Positions 1 to 5,876 of a DNA stretch of 7,261 nt are shown piece by piece. The stretch spans positions 1-7,261 of the forward strand of contig CAKQGD010000071.1 in the NCBI GenBank assembly GCA_934232845.1, in the 5' to 3' direction. Within the stretch, counting starts at the first letter, position 1. Each line of letters starts with the position of its first letter. Made by a program: the position numbers and the translations under genes. The stretch comes from an uncultured Oscillospiraceae bacterium. GTDB taxonomy: Bacteria; Bacillota; Clostridia; Oscillospirales; Ruminococcaceae. Under the pieces are notes generated by a model. That model ran no database searches. It saw nothing but the letters and a program-made list of their open reading frames with translations, and had not been told where the DNA came from.

Positions 1-390
1 CGGCGGGTTCCTCCTGTACTTCGGGTACAGAGACGGTCGCGGCGGCTTCCTCCTGTACTTCGGGTACAGAGACGGTCGCGGCGGCTTCCTCCTGTACTTC
101 GGGTACAGAGACGGTCACGGCGGGCTCTTCCCGCGCTTCGGGTACAGAGACGGTCGCGGCGGGCTCTTCCCGCGCTTCGGGAGCGGAGACAGCAGCGGCG
201 GGCTCTTCCCGCGCTTCGGGAGCGGAGACAGCAGCGGCGGGCTCTTCCCGCGCTTCGGGCGCGGAGACGGTCACGGCGGGCTCTTCCCGCGCTTCGGGCG
301 CGGAGACAGCAGCGGCGGGCTCTTCCCGCGCTTCGGGCGCGGAGACAGCAGCGGCGGGCTCTTCCTGCGCTTCGGGCGCGGAGATAACCT
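1..390 (-). repeat. Ten in-frame 39-bp tandem repeats coding 13-residue units
   Basis: Ten contiguous 39-bp units start at 1, 40, 79, 118, 157, 196, 235, 274, 313 and 352, and the array continues past the left edge. Read on the minus strand, each unit encodes a variant of xxVSxPExxEEPA. Units 157-351 encode APEAREEPA, units 1-117 encode VPEVQEEPA or VPEVQEEAA, and unit 118-156 is a hybrid (VPEAREEPA) joining half of each type. The unit nearest the gene start (352-390) is the most diverged (EVISAPEAQEEPA). Near identity at DNA level, including synonymous positions, points to recent expansion by slippage or unequal recombination. Confidence 0.95.
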
Positions 391-859
391 CGGCGGGTTC
401 CTCTGCGGAGGAGGGTACGCTTTTGCTGAGAAGCTCGCGAAACTGTGCGAGTCTGCGGCGGGATTCCCGTATAGAATCAGGAATAAAGTTTGCATCACTC
501 TGTGCTTTTGCGGGGGGACAGATCTCTTTCGGCTCCTCCCCCGGCGAAGGGGCGGTGAAAATCGTCTGCTCGGGCAGCTCCTCTTCAAAAAAAGGAGAAG
601 GGGACTCTGCGCCGCCTCCGGCGTTGGAACGGGTTTGTACGCCCCGGCGGAGCGGGCCGGGCGTTCCCCGCGGACCGGACGCGGTCCTCGGCGGGGGAAG
701 CGGTTCCCCTGCGGGGGATTCAGAGATTTCCCTTTTTTCCAGCCGTTTGGTCAGGGGTTCCCGCCCGGGAGCGGTCGCCCGCTGATAATTTAAGAGCTCC
801 TGCCGGCAGCGCTCCATCATGGCCTCGAACTGGGCCTCGCTCGTAATTTGCTTTGCCAT
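1..859 (-). CDS. Protein of unknown function with N-terminal helical region and long Pro/Glu-rich 13-residue repeat array (partial, runs off left edge)
   Basis: The reading frame starts at an ATG (859-857) preceded by GGGAGGAAC at good spacing and stays open for 286 codons to the window edge, so the C-terminus is missing. Residues 1-28 look helical and charged (start MAKQITSEAQFEAMMERC). Residues 30-125 are low-complexity and rich in Pro, Gly and Arg. Residues 126-147 form a second charged helix (IPDSIRESRRRLAQFRELL). Residues 157-286 are ten 13-residue units of the type SAPEAREEPAAAV. There is no signal peptide and no membrane segment in the visible part. The repeat block is probably an extended, acidic, proline-spaced linker carrying a C-terminal domain outside the window. 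It is divergent from the cwlJ-gerQ pair across about 100 bp, so a spore-related role is possible but is only inference. I do not recognise the family. Confidence 0.75.
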   Translation of the reverse strand, partial: MAKQITSEAQFEAMMERCRQELLNYQRATAPGREPLTKRLEKREISESPAGEPLPPPRTASGPRGTPGPLRRGVQTRSNAGGGAESPSPFFEEELPEQTIFTAPSPGEEPKEICPPAKAQSDANFIPDSIRESRRRLAQFRELLSKSVPSSAEEPAEVISAPEAQEEPAAAVSAPEAREEPAAAVSAPEAREEPAVTVSAPEAREEPAAAVSAPEAREEPAAAVSAPEAREEPAATVSVPEAREEPAVTVSVPEVQEEAAATVSVPEVQEEAAATVSVPEVQEEPA

Positions 860-945
860 TCTTGTTCCTCCCATGCCGATTCGTTTTTTCTTTCTTTATG
901 AATATGCCGGGGGAGGGTCCGAATAGAAATGATGCAGAAGGTTTC

Positions 946-956
946 GGGGGGGGGGG
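946..956. repeat. Homopolymer tract of 11 G just upstream of cwlJ
   Basis: Eleven consecutive G residues end 7 bases before the ATG at 964, at Shine-Dalgarno distance, where no AGGAGG is present. The tract may itself act as the ribosome binding site. An upstream double ATG at 929/932, 11 bases behind a GGGGGAGGG stretch (909-917), is out of frame with cwlJ at 11 G and would be in frame at 12 or 9 G. Tract length could therefore change the start or the expression level, or it may be a sequencing miscount. Confidence 0.9.
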
Positions 957-963
957 ATTTCAA

Positions 964-1389
964 ATGGCCTACAGCGACGCGGAGCTGCTCGCACGGCTCA
1001 TCCAGTGCGAGGCGGGAGGAGAAGGGGACAACGGCATGCGGGCGGTCGCCAGTGTTGTGATGAATCGGGTGAATGCGCCCGCCGGAGAATACGCGCGCAT
1101 CGGGCAGGGCAGCCTGCGCAACATTATTTTTCAAAAAGGGCAGTTTCAGTGCGCACGCGATTATGTGCAGCAGAATCTTTACAACATGAACCCCGAGCAG
1201 CAGCATTACGATATCGCGCAGTGGGCGCTCGCCGGCAACCGTCTGCCCGGCCTCGGGGATGCGCTGTGGTTTTTTAATCCCTACTCCGACACCTGTCCGA
1301 CCTATTTTCCGACCGGGGTCGGACGCTTTGCCGCCCGGATCGGCGACCATTGCTTTTATTCGCCGACGGACGCCTACTATACCACCTGA
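964..1389 (+). CDS. cwlJ: CwlJ-type spore cortex-lytic cell wall hydrolase (SleB catalytic domain)
   Basis: This is a 141-residue protein consisting of a single hydrolase domain of the SleB/CwlJ family (Hydrolase_2), which cleaves spore cortex peptidoglycan during germination. Visible features are the N-terminal CEAGGEG motif at residues 15-21, with Glu16 the likely catalytic acid, followed by a conserved-looking helix ending in VVMNRV, and the C-terminal ALWFFNP segment. It has no signal peptide and no peptidoglycan-binding domain, and its length matches Bacillus CwlJ (about 140 residues) rather than SleB. The start at 964 gives MAYSDAELL, the usual beginning of this domain. In-frame ATGs at 853 and 898 lack a ribosome binding site. 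The next gene, a GerQ-like protein, begins 14 bases downstream behind AGGAGGG, which reproduces the Bacillus cwlJ-gerQ pairing and supports the assignment. The exact start is uncertain because of the G tract at 946-956. Confidence 0.85.
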   Translation: MAYSDAELLARLIQCEAGGEGDNGMRAVASVVMNRVNAPAGEYARIGQGSLRNIIFQKGQFQCARDYVQQNLYNMNPEQQHYDIAQWALAGNRLPGLGDALWFFNPYSDTCPTYFPTGVGRFAARIGDHCFYSPTDAYYTT

Positions 1390-1403
1390 GGAGGGACTCG
1401 TGT

Positions 1404-1718
1404 ATGAAGCAAATCGACGGATGGAGTATCTCCGTCAGCCCGGATGCCCCCGTCAGCGGGAGCGAGATCAGCCGAACCGGGTATCCCGGCTCGATTCAGC
1501 AGCTTTTGCAGCAGAATCTCGGATACTATGTCATCTGTGAATTTTTGGTTGGAACGAACAACCTGCTTCGCAGAGAGGGAATTCTGTATGCCGCCGGCAC
1601 GGGATGGATCACCCTGTATCTTCCCGGCACGTCGCAGTATATGGTCTGCGACATCTACGCGGTCAAGTTTGTGACGTTCTATCCGCCGGGCAGCGAGCCC
1701 GCCATTTCCGGTATGTAA
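1404..1718 (+). CDS. gerQ: GerQ-like spore coat protein, partner of CwlJ
   Basis: This 104-residue soluble protein has no signal peptide. The start at 1404 is set by AGGAGGG (1389-1395), which overlaps the cwlJ stop codon. From residue 29 the sequence follows the layout I know for Spore_GerQ: a helix (SIQQLLQQNLG, 30-40), a strand with a Val-x-x-x-Phe pattern, a short EGILYAAGTGWITL segment (59-71) resembling the V-E-x-A-G-R-D-H-I region, and a terminal strand IYAVKFVTF (84-92) resembling the LDYVTF end of GerQ. In Bacillus, GerQ is needed for CwlJ to be present in the spore coat, and the two genes are adjacent. Adjacency and short spacing here argue for the same functional pair. The N-terminus is shorter and less Gln/Tyr-rich than Bacillus GerQ. 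The family call rests on recalled motifs, not on a profile search. Confidence 0.65.
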   Translation: MKQIDGWSISVSPDAPVSGSEISRTGYPGSIQQLLQQNLGYYVICEFLVGTNNLLRREGILYAAGTGWITLYLPGTSQYMVCDIYAVKFVTFYPPGSEPAISGM

Positions 1719-1733
1719 AAGAGCTGCGGGCGC

Positions 1734-1790
1734 GCAGGGCCGCTTTGACGAAGAGACGTCGAAGCGGCCCTGCCGGCTTTGCCGCTTTTT
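1734..1790 (+). terminator. Strong hairpin terminator after cwlJ-gerQ
   Basis: A 17-bp stem (1734-1750 with 1757-1773, one G-T wobble) has the 6-base loop AAGAGA. It is followed by a small CGGC/GCCG hairpin and TTTTT at 1786-1790. It lies 16 bases after the gerQ stop. The T run is not directly at the foot of the main stem, so efficiency is uncertain, but the stem itself is far beyond chance. Confidence 0.75.
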
Positions 1791-1859
1791 GCAAAAACAA
1801 AAAGAAAGGGCCTTTTCAAAACGGCGGGCAAGAGCAAAGAAGCTTTCACCCGGCGTTCA

Positions 1860-1888
1860 TTGACACAAGGCCCGCCGAGCGGTAAAAT
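1860..1888 (+). promoter_or_regulatory. Sigma-A type promoter for the substrate-binding lipoprotein
   Basis: Consensus TTGACA (1860-1865), a 17-base spacer and TAAAAT (1883-1888). The expected transcript start is near 1895, giving a leader of about 20 bases before the ATG at 1917, too short for a riboswitch. The spacer contains GCCCGCCG (1870-1877), whose inverted copy CGGCGGGC lies at 1822-1829. This could be an operator or a hairpin, but eight GC-rich bases are weak evidence. Confidence 0.75.
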
Positions 1889-1916
1889 AAAGCCAATCAT
1901 TTTTTTCGGAGGCTTT

Positions 1917-2885
1917 ATGAAACGTTTTTTCTGTGCGGCGCTGGCCGTGCTTTTTCTGTTTGCGGTGTGCACGGCGTGCGGCGCCGGCAAGACCTCGCCC
2001 GGATATCCCGTCACGGTGGGGGACGTGAGCTTTTCCTCCTCGCCGCGGCGCGTCGTCTGTATGAGCCGCGCCTTGACCGAGGGCGTCAGCGTTCTCGGCT
2101 TCGGCGGGCGCATCGTCGGTGTGGACGATTCCTCCGACCGGCCCGCGGCTGCGGTCAGGGGACTTCCCCAATGCGGCAGCGTGCTGCTGCCGGATACGGA
2201 GACCATTCTGTCGCTTTCTCCCGATCTGGTGCTGACGCAGGTGCCGCTTCCCTCCGCGGCGGCCGAAGCGCTCGCAAAGCAAGAAATTCCCGTGCTGATG
2301 ATACCGTATTCCGACACCTTTGACGGAATTCTGTCCAATCTTTCAGCGCTCGCGGCGGTGTTTGCGGGGGCGGACGGCGGTGCGGGCCTGTCCGAGCAGA
2401 TCGAGTTTTACGCCGACGGCACGTTGGAGTATCTGGCGGGCGGCGTGACCGAGGGAGAGACGGCCGTGTTTCTCATGCGTCTGCCCGCGGCCGCGGCTAC
2501 GGGAGATACCTGGCTCGGCGAGGTGCTGACCCGCCTCGGACTCGAAAACGGCGCGGCCGCCGGCAGCGGATGGGTTTTCGCGCCGGAGGACGGCGTGTAT
2601 GAGGCCGACGTGCTGTTCTGCGACGAAAGCATTTCGGCCGAAGCACTCTCACAAAGCGTGTGGAAGGACACCGCCGCCGTGCAGAACGGGCGGGTGGTGT
2701 ATCTCGACGGCAGTCTGCTCGAGGCGCAGAGCCCGGCGATCTTTTCCGTATTGGAAAACGCCGTGCTGAAGGCGTATCCCGACGGAGAATTCGGCGAGCG
2801 TCCCTCCGTCTCGATGGAAATCGAGGTTCCCGAGCCGAATGAGCCCGGCCTTTGGGAAAAAATCCGCGGCTTTTTCGGCGGATAA
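1917..2885 (+). CDS. Iron/cobalamin-type ABC transporter substrate-binding lipoprotein (orphan)
   Basis: This 322-residue protein starts at 1917 behind CGGAGG. The frame is open further upstream, but only this start gives a signal peptide. Residues 1-20 are a lysine/arginine-led hydrophobic signal ending at a lipobox-like CTAC with Cys21 followed by GAG, which suggests a membrane-anchored lipoprotein. The mature part matches the periplasmic binding protein 2 family (BtuF/FhuD/TroA-like fold): PRRVV at 43-47, a helix with LGFGGRIVGVDD at 60-71, and the hallmark ETILSLSPDLVL at 95-106, followed by a long helical backbone region. These proteins deliver chelated iron, haem or cobamides to an ABC importer. 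No permease or ATPase lies next to it, and its own promoter and the ferredoxin promoter behind it make it a single-gene unit. The ligand cannot be read from the sequence. The C-terminus (about residue 305 on) is a short acidic/proline stretch followed by an amphipathic tail. Confidence 0.8.
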   Translation: MKRFFCAALAVLFLFAVCTACGAGKTSPGYPVTVGDVSFSSSPRRVVCMSRALTEGVSVLGFGGRIVGVDDSSDRPAAAVRGLPQCGSVLLPDTETILSLSPDLVLTQVPLPSAAAEALAKQEIPVLMIPYSDTFDGILSNLSALAAVFAGADGGAGLSEQIEFYADGTLEYLAGGVTEGETAVFLMRLPAAAATGDTWLGEVLTRLGLENGAAAGSGWVFAPEDGVYEADVLFCDESISAEALSQSVWKDTAAVQNGRVVYLDGSLLEAQSPAIFSVLENAVLKAYPDGEFGERPSVSMEIEVPEPNEPGLWEKIRGFFGG

Positions 2886-2992
2886 AAGAGGAAAATAAGG
2901 CGAGCCTCGGCGCGGTTTCCGGCTGTTTTCGCGATATTGTGCATTTTTTTAATAAAAATTCGTACCATTTTTCTGAAGTTTTGAAAAAACCT

Positions 2993-3020
2993 TTGCAATT
3001 CTCAAAAACTGTGTTAAAAT
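2993..3020 (+). promoter_or_regulatory. Extended -10 promoter for the ferredoxin gene
   Basis: TTGCAA (2993-2998), a 16-base spacer and TAAAAT (3015-3020) with a TG extension one base upstream (TGTTAAAAT). The surrounding 100 bases are markedly AT-rich against a GC-rich background. The transcript start should fall near 3027, just before AAGGAGGG (3036-3043). Confidence 0.75.
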
Positions 3021-3051
3021 TCAGATAATACAAAGAAGGAGGGTTCTTTAC

Positions 3052-3222
3052 ATGGCATATGCGATTTCTGACAGCTGCATCCAGTGCGGCGCGTGTGCGG
3101 ACGCCTGCCCCGTCGGCGCGATCTCTGCCGGAGACGGCAAGTACGTCATCGATGCCGGCGCCTGCATCGAGTGCGGCGCCTGCGCGGGTACCTGCCCTGT
3201 CGGTGCTCCTGAGCAGCAGTAA
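3052..3222 (+). CDS. Clostridial-type 2[4Fe-4S] ferredoxin
   Basis: This is a 56-residue electron carrier with an intact pair of cluster-binding motifs. Cys9, Cys12, Cys15 and Cys19-Pro make the first CxxCxxCxxxCP. Cys38, Cys41, Cys44 and Cys48-Pro make the second. The two halves are near copies (CIQCGACADACPVGAI and CIECGACAGTCPVGAP), as is usual for this family, and the length is typical of the small clostridial ferredoxins that accept electrons from pyruvate:ferredoxin oxidoreductase and pass them to hydrogenase or similar enzymes. The ATG at 3052 follows AAGGAGGG with 8-base spacing, the strongest ribosome binding site in the window. With its own extended -10 promoter and perfect terminator it forms a monocistronic, probably highly expressed unit. 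It marks the organism as anaerobic. Confidence 0.97.
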   Translation: MAYAISDSCIQCGACADACPVGAISAGDGKYVIDAGACIECGACAGTCPVGAPEQQ

Positions 3223-3235
3223 TTTCCGGGCAAAG

Positions 3236-3272
3236 AACGCATGGGGCGGATTTTCTGACCCCATGCGTTTTT
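3236..3272 (+). terminator. Rho-independent terminator of the ferredoxin gene
   Basis: A perfect 11-bp stem, AACGCATGGGG (3236-3246) with CCCCATGCGTT (3259-3269), has a 12-base loop and ends in a T run at 3268-3272. It begins 14 bases after the ferredoxin stop codon. Confidence 0.92.
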
Positions 3273-3286
3273 CTGTCTGTTTCAGT

Positions 3287-3318
3287 CCGTTTTTCCGCCG
3301 CCGGGCGGAGAAAAACGG
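3287..3318 (+). other. Hairpin in the leader region before rsmI
   Basis: CCGTTTTTCCGCC (3287-3299) pairs with GGCGG-AG-AAAAACGG (3304-3318), a 13-bp stem with a two-base AG bulge and a GCCG loop. There is no T run on either side, so it is not a standard terminator. It sits 17 bases before the rsmI ribosome binding site. No clear promoter for rsmI is visible between the ferredoxin terminator and this hairpin. Confidence 0.5.
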
Positions 3319-3349
3319 CTCTGATCAAACATAAGGGAGGAAAGTTGCC

Positions 3350-4198
3350 GTGTCCGTTCTCTACGTCGTCGGCACGCCGATCGGAAACCTCGGCGATTTG
3401 TCGCCCCGCGCGCTGGAGACGCTGTCCAAGGCGTCGTTCATCGCGGCGGAGGATACCCGTGTGACGCGGTCGCTGCTGACGCATTTCGGCGTGCAGAAGC
3501 CCCTCGTCAGCTACTATGACCGCCAGAAAAACCGCCGTGCGCGCGCCGAGTCGATCGCGGACCGCATCGCCGCGGGTGAGAGCTGTGCGCTGGTGACAGA
3601 CGCGGGCATGCCTGCGGTGTCCGACCCCGGCGAGGAGCTGGTGCATATCTGCGCCGAGCGCGGCATTTCGGTCGAGGTGGTGCCCGGTCCGTCGGCGGCG
3701 ATTACGGCGCTGGCGGGATCCGGGCTGCCGTCCGCCCGGTTTTCGTTCGAGGGCTTTCTGCCCTCGGCGCGCAAAGACCGCCGCGCGGCGCTCGCCTCCC
3801 TTGCGGAAGAGCGGCGCACGATGATATTTTACGAGGCGCCCCACCGTCTGCGCGAAGCGCTCGCCGATCTGGCGGAGTCCTTCGGCACAGAGCGGCGCTG
3901 CGCCCTCTGCCGCGAGCTGACCAAGCTGCACGAGGAATTTCTGCGCACGACGCTTGGAGAAGCCGCCGCGCTTTATCAGGAGCGCGAGCCGCGCGGCGAA
4001 TATGTTCTTGTGATCGAGGGCGCTCCCGAACGAAAGCTTCCGGCCGCGGGTACGGCAGAGGCGGCCGCTCTTGCGCGCTCTTTGATGGAGGAAGAGGGGC
4101 TTTCTCCCGCCGCCGCCGCAAAACAGGCCGCCCGCGAGACGGGCGCCGCGCGCTCGGCAGTCTACCGCGCGCTTGTCACCGGGGAGAAAGAACCATGA
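3350..4198 (+). CDS. rsmI: 16S rRNA (cytidine1402-2'-O)-methyltransferase RsmI
   Basis: This 282-residue enzyme transfers a methyl group from S-adenosylmethionine to the 2'-hydroxyl of C1402 in the ribosomal decoding centre. It belongs to the tetrapyrrole methylase (SAM-dependent) fold. Diagnostic segments are YVVGTPIGNLGDLSPRA (5-21), AEDTR (33-37), LVTDAGMPAVSDPG (81-94), VPGPSA (111-116), FEGFLP (133-138), FYEAPHR (160-166), RELTKLHEEF (188-197) and RGEYVLVIEG (215-224). The last 45 residues form a small helical tail (SPAAAAKQAARETGAARSAV) as in many bacterial RsmI. The start is GTG at 3350, 9 bases after GGGAGG, and it gives the normal N-terminus of the family. The stop overlaps the start of the next gene (ATGA), implying translational coupling. 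Confidence 0.96.
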   Translation: MSVLYVVGTPIGNLGDLSPRALETLSKASFIAAEDTRVTRSLLTHFGVQKPLVSYYDRQKNRRARAESIADRIAAGESCALVTDAGMPAVSDPGEELVHICAERGISVEVVPGPSAAITALAGSGLPSARFSFEGFLPSARKDRRAALASLAEERRTMIFYEAPHRLREALADLAESFGTERRCALCRELTKLHEEFLRTTLGEAAALYQEREPRGEYVLVIEGAPERKLPAAGTAEAAALARSLMEEEGLSPAAAAKQAARETGAARSAVYRALVTGEKEP

Positions 4199-4797
4199 CG
4201 CTCTCGGCCCGCTACCGCATGCATCTGCCGGAGCGGTTTTTGCAGAAGGAAGTCAACGAGCGCGTCGTGTGCGAGCTGCTGTGCCGGGCGCTCTGCATCG
4301 GCGAGGCCCGACGCGGCGATCCGGCGCTGCGCGAGCCGGATCTTTTTCTCGACGGACGGGGAGAAGAGGTCACCCTCGCCACCGAGGGAAAGCACAACCC
4401 GTCGTTTCTCGGGAAATACTGCGACGGAGAGTACCGCCTCGACGAGGCGCAGAACGCCATGACGCTGCCCATTCTGGCGGCGCTGGAGCGCAAATCCCGA
4501 AAAAGCTATGTCGGCCGTCCCGTGGCCGTGGCCGTGCTGTGCATGCTGGAGCTGTTTGACTGGACGGAAGACACGTTCGGCCGCCTGCTCGCGGGGCAGC
4601 CTCTGCGCGAGCGCGATGCGTTTTTTTCGATTGTGCGCGAGCTGTATATCGAGCGGGGAATTTTCTCCGAAGTGCATCTGCTTGTGCCGACGCTCTCGCG
4701 CGGGTGGGTCGTATTCGCCCTCGCCGAAAAAAAGCAGTTTCTCGTGCCGCTCGCGGATGAGGCGGATAAATTTCCGTATTTTGAGAAAAACGGTTAA
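4195..4797 (+). CDS. Conserved-looking protein of unknown function coupled to rsmI
   Basis: This 200-residue soluble protein has no signal peptide or clear membrane span. Its ATG overlaps the rsmI stop by four bases and has GGGGAG 8 bases upstream, so it is translated from the rsmI transcript. I do not recognise the family. Codon usage and GC content match its neighbours, and the overlap supports a real gene. Visible features are a basic N-terminus, a helix with ERVVCELLCRAL (22-33), EPDLFLDG (47-54) followed by EVTLATEGK (58-66), a helix with EAQNAMTLPILAALE (84-98), a hydrophobic helix AVAVLCMLELFDW (111-123), and an alternating C-terminal part ending in paired strands (HLLVPTLSRGWVVFAL). 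Pro48-Asp49 and Glu64-x-Lys66 have the spacing of a PD-(D/E)xK nuclease core, with Gln86 in the following helix. That is only a hypothesis. No terminator better than a weak 6-bp hairpin before a T run (4840s) follows. Confidence 0.8.
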   Translation: MTLSARYRMHLPERFLQKEVNERVVCELLCRALCIGEARRGDPALREPDLFLDGRGEEVTLATEGKHNPSFLGKYCDGEYRLDEAQNAMTLPILAALERKSRKSYVGRPVAVAVLCMLELFDWTEDTFGRLLAGQPLRERDAFFSIVRELYIERGIFSEVHLLVPTLSRGWVVFALAEKKQFLVPLADEADKFPYFEKNG

Positions 4798-4835
4798 TAA
4801 CATAGCCGATTGCATGCGTCCGTCCCGCTCATGGC

Positions 4836-4864
4836 TTGTTTTTTTCAAAAAAAACGGGTAATAT
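4836..4864 (+). promoter_or_regulatory. Promoter for the degV-family gene
   Basis: TTGTTT (4836-4841), a 17-base spacer made largely of T and A tracts, and TAATAT (4859-4864). The transcript would start near 4871, leaving a leader of about 30 bases with AGGAGG at 4888-4893. The -10 hexamer and its two flanking G residues recur at 6843-6850. Confidence 0.65.
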
Positions 4865-4903
4865 GGAAAGAACCGAAAGTTTTCGACAGGAGGATTTTCC
4901 AGC

Positions 4904-5746
4904 ATGGATGAATGGCGTTTCGTTTCCGACAGTTCCTGCGACATGGATCCCGCAGAGTGGGACTATGCCGGCGCGGGGCTGGGAATCGCACCGCTGACCG
5001 TCACGATTGACGGGGTGGATTACGTAGACCAACCGGGCACCAATCGGGAAGAAATGATTGAAAAAATGGGACGCAGCCGCACCTCGTGCAGCGCCTGTCC
5101 CTCGATCGAATCGTTTGCCAATGAGTTTCGCAAGGCGAAAAACGTCATCTGCGTCGCCATGACGGCCAAGCTCAGCGGCACGTACAACTGCGCGGTGCAG
5201 GCGCGCAATCTTGTGCTGGAGGAAGATCCCTCCCGCAGAATCAGCATTGTGGACAGCCATGCCGTGGCCGGCGTGCATGTGCTGCTGCTGCGCGAGCTGC
5301 GCCGCCTGCACGAGGCGGGGCTCTCGTTTGACGAGATGGTGCTTCGCATCCAGTCCATGCGGGATAATATGCATATTCTGTTTTCTCTGGCGAGTTTTCA
5401 TAATTTTATCCAAAACGGGCGCGTCAGCCGCGCCACGGGCGCAATCGCGGCCGCGCTGCGCATCCGCCCCGTCGCGTGCAATTCTCCGCAGGGCGAGATC
5501 GCCATGCTCGAAAAGCCCCGCGGCCTCGACGCCGCGCTCGAGCGCATGGTGCGCATCGCGGGTGAAAAGAAGAATCTCGCGGGACGCGGCATCGTGATCA
5601 ATTATGTCGACGACATTGCGCCGGCCGAGCGGCTGAAGAAAATGATGCTGGCGGCGTATCCGGACGCCGCGTATGTCGACGTTTTGCCGTGCGGCTGCCT
5701 CTGCTCGTACTACGCCGACCGCGGCGGGCTGCTTCTGAGCTTTTGA
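4904..5746 (+). CDS. DegV family fatty-acid-binding protein
   Basis: This 280-residue cytoplasmic protein belongs to the DegV family, which binds long-chain fatty acids. In Firmicutes the FakB members present fatty acid to the kinase FakA. Family landmarks are SDSS near the N-terminus (8-11), TSCSACPS (60-67) in place of the usual TSQPS-type loop, AKLSGTY (88-94), a central VDSHAVAGV (116-124), and FIQNGRVSRATG (168-179) corresponding to the gGRis motif. Length matches the family. The C-terminus reads CGCLCSYYADRGGLLLSF rather than the HxGPG ending of classic FakB, so it is a divergent paralogue and its ligand is uncertain. No FakA-like kinase is nearby. The ATG at 4904 lies 10 bases after AGGAGG, its own promoter is upstream and a strong terminator is downstream, so it is a single-gene unit. 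Confidence 0.9.
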   Translation: MDEWRFVSDSSCDMDPAEWDYAGAGLGIAPLTVTIDGVDYVDQPGTNREEMIEKMGRSRTSCSACPSIESFANEFRKAKNVICVAMTAKLSGTYNCAVQARNLVLEEDPSRRISIVDSHAVAGVHVLLLRELRRLHEAGLSFDEMVLRIQSMRDNMHILFSLASFHNFIQNGRVSRATGAIAAALRIRPVACNSPQGEIAMLEKPRGLDAALERMVRIAGEKKNLAGRGIVINYVDDIAPAERLKKMMLAAYPDAAYVDVLPCGCLCSYYADRGGLLLSF

Positions 5747-5763
5747 CAAAACAGAGAGAATCT

Positions 5764-5804
5764 AAAACTGCCGCGGCGGTCAAGTGACCGCCGCGGCAGT
5801 TTTT
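5764..5804 (+). terminator. Long bidirectional terminator between convergent genes
   Basis: Perfect 19-base inverted arms (5764-5782 and 5785-5803), with core CTGCCGCGGCGGTCA, meet almost without a loop; a folded RNA would use a 4-base AAGT loop. T5 follows on the plus strand, and the AAAA at the left arm gives T4 on the minus strand, so it can end both the degV-family transcript and the convergent methyltransferase transcript, whose stop is 73 bases away. Confidence 0.92.
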
Positions 5805-5876
5805 ATGTCAGAAGAAAACGGTTTTCGCCCAAAACGAATTCTGCTTAAAACGAAAGCTGCCGTTTCTGCTTCGGCG

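Noticed and set aside
423..785. Plus-strand open frame of 120 codons opposite the repeat-rich gene
   Set aside because: It is antisense to a longer frame with a good ribosome binding site and in-frame repeats, and has no start signal of its own.
853..963. Upstream in-frame extension of cwlJ from ATG 853 or 898
   Set aside because: Neither ATG has a ribosome binding site; the extension overlaps the divergent gene's leader and reads through the G tract as poly-glycine, with no family counterpart.
860..963. Possible sporulation sigma-E-like promoters (CATATTCAT on minus, AATAGAAAT on plus)
   Set aside because: Matches to the -10 and -35 patterns are partial and the two candidates overlap; not enough to annotate, although sporulation control would fit cwlJ-gerQ.
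1797..1824. Similarity of ACAAAAAGAAA...TTTTCAAAACG to the flanks of the right-end repeat
   Set aside because: Short AT-rich strings with the hairpin core absent; it could easily arise by chance.
2886..2992. Possible terminator after the lipoprotein gene
   Set aside because: Only a 4-bp CGCG stem and a T7 run about 10 bases away; not a convincing hairpin.
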